Below the pieces are notes generated by a model. The model saw only the letters and a program-made list of their open reading frames with translations. It was not told the DNA's origin and made no database searches. A program made the translations under genes and the position numbers. Source: Parapristionchus giblindavisi (taxonomy: Eukaryota > Nematoda > Chromadorea > Rhabditida > Diplogasteridae). Taken from it: a stretch of 64,000 nucleotides of DNA. The DNA is taken from positions 45,552-109,551 of the forward strand of contig CALSFV010000472.1 of the NCBI GenBank assembly GCA_943737045.1. Reading direction: 5' to 3'. Below, piece after piece: positions 63,072 through 64,000 of the stretch; positions within the stretch are counted from its first letter, which is position 1; every line of letters starts with the position of its first letter.

Positions 63072-63428
63072 TACCGGGTTGTTCTTAGGGAAGTTCGATA
63101 TTCAGATGAATGAATATCTTCACGTGAAGACAGCTGATCAGATTCACTCAATTCATTCTCTTTCTCATTCCCTGACTCCGCCCCTTTTGTTAGAGATGAT
63201 GGACTTGACCACGCCCATACATCTTTTGATGATGGAGGCATCTGAATATTTACTCATTGAATATTGATTGATTTATAGTCATTTTATTGATTGATTATGG
63301 TTGTATTGAATAAATAGTGAAAGTTTGTATAAGAACAGGTCTATTTAGTGATAGAGGAATGATATGATAAAAAGTGATAAAGAGATGAAGAGGAGATAGA
63401 TCAATCAGTTGAGGGTTGTGAGTTCAGA

Positions 63429-63565
63429 TGAGGGGGAGAGGGAGAGAAGGAGAGGGAGAAGAGGGAGAGGGAGAAGAGGGAGAGGGAGAGAAGGAGAGGG
63501 AGAAGAGGGAGAGGGAGAGGGAGGGGGGGGGGGCTACTAGAGGGAGAGAGGGAGGGAGGAGGTTG
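63429..63565. repeat. GGGAGA minisatellite with G11 run
   Basis: Purine-only tract ending in a G run at 63523-63533; potential for triplex or quadruplex structure. Confidence 0.9.
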
Positions 63566-64000
63566 GTGAAAGTGCGGAATGGCTGGCAAGAAATCAATGG
63601 ATGAAACGGAAGATGGGGGAAAGAGGATGAATGAAAAGGTTATGAGAGAATAGATGAAGATTATCTATGAATAGTAAGAACAATTCATCTTAATACAATA
63701 CTTTATCCTTTCATCATATAATATACAGAAGGGAATGATCACATTCGTAAGGGATATCCTAATACTAATCCATCTTAATTATTTCCATTACGACATTTTT
63801 AGAACAAAATTGTTAATATTATTACAGAGTAATCTGTGAATAATGATATTATTCATGTTTTATAGTAGAGATAAAATGATAGTGACTACTCTACAGTCCC
63901 ATTGTCTTTCCTTTTATGAACTGAATAAGCAAAAGAAATATTCGATAGTCACAATCATAGACTTATCCGACACTCTCCCCATCGACGAAGATACATAAAA

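Larger units (their letters stand above)
62867..64000. other. Upstream region of sphingomyelin synthase
   Basis: Contains tandem GTTAAC repeats 134 bp from the start codon, two GC-box-like motifs (CTCCGCCCC near 63177, ACGCCC near 63212) and a GA-rich tract at 63429-63565 with an 11-G run. No further gene was found up to the window edge. Confidence 0.6.

Overview
This is a 64 kb piece of a nematode nuclear genome, most likely a rhabditid. The evidence is AT-rich DNA, many short introns (some only 42-60 nt) with GT...(T)TTCAG borders, probable trans-splice acceptors just upstream of several start codons, and a TIR-1/SARM1 protein that closely resembles the Caenorhabditis one. No bacterial operon, rRNA, CRISPR array or intact tRNA gene was seen. 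The genus cannot be fixed from sequence alone.

Plus-strand genes in the left half are: tir-1 (3-14949, 5' end outside the window; armadillo repeats, two SAM domains, TIR), with a probable internal first exon at 10378; an unrecognised coiled-coil protein (15910-19198); a secreted tyrosinase with two ShKT domains (23551-27711); and a CPEB-type RNA-binding protein (29329-31616). All exon joins were checked for frame by hand.

Minus-strand genes in the right half, from upstream to downstream, are: a sphingomyelin synthase (62866-53228); fumarase fum-1 (51590-48282, plus an alternative first exon at 51739); and a large ARHGEF17-like RhoGEF (46927-31939, 36 exons), which converges on the CPEB gene. 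A five-exon plus-strand gene for a tail-anchored protein (42924-44545) lies inside one 4.8-kb intron of the RhoGEF gene.

Introns and intergenic DNA are heavily occupied by non-autonomous elements. Two near-identical 2.03-kb foldback elements, each with an 8-bp target duplication, lie 37 kb apart in opposite orientation. Two 333-365 bp elements have Transib-like CACGG ends and carry a tRNA-like core; one has a perfect 5-bp target duplication. There are also CAGTAC-ended TA-duplicating MITEs, a 655-bp hAT-type MITE with an 8-bp duplication, and a 403-bp terminal-inverted-repeat element. Tandem arrays include a 2480-bp minisatellite (65 x 38 bp) in the sphingomyelin synthase intron, a 572-bp (TGAA)n array in a RhoGEF intron, and many GGGAGA-type polypurine tracts.

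The genes belong to unrelated pathways: NAD+/innate immune signalling, cuticle or pigment oxidation, translational control, Rho signalling, the TCA cycle and sphingolipid synthesis. Nothing suggests a functional cluster. The novelty here lies in the mobile elements and in alternative transcript starts.
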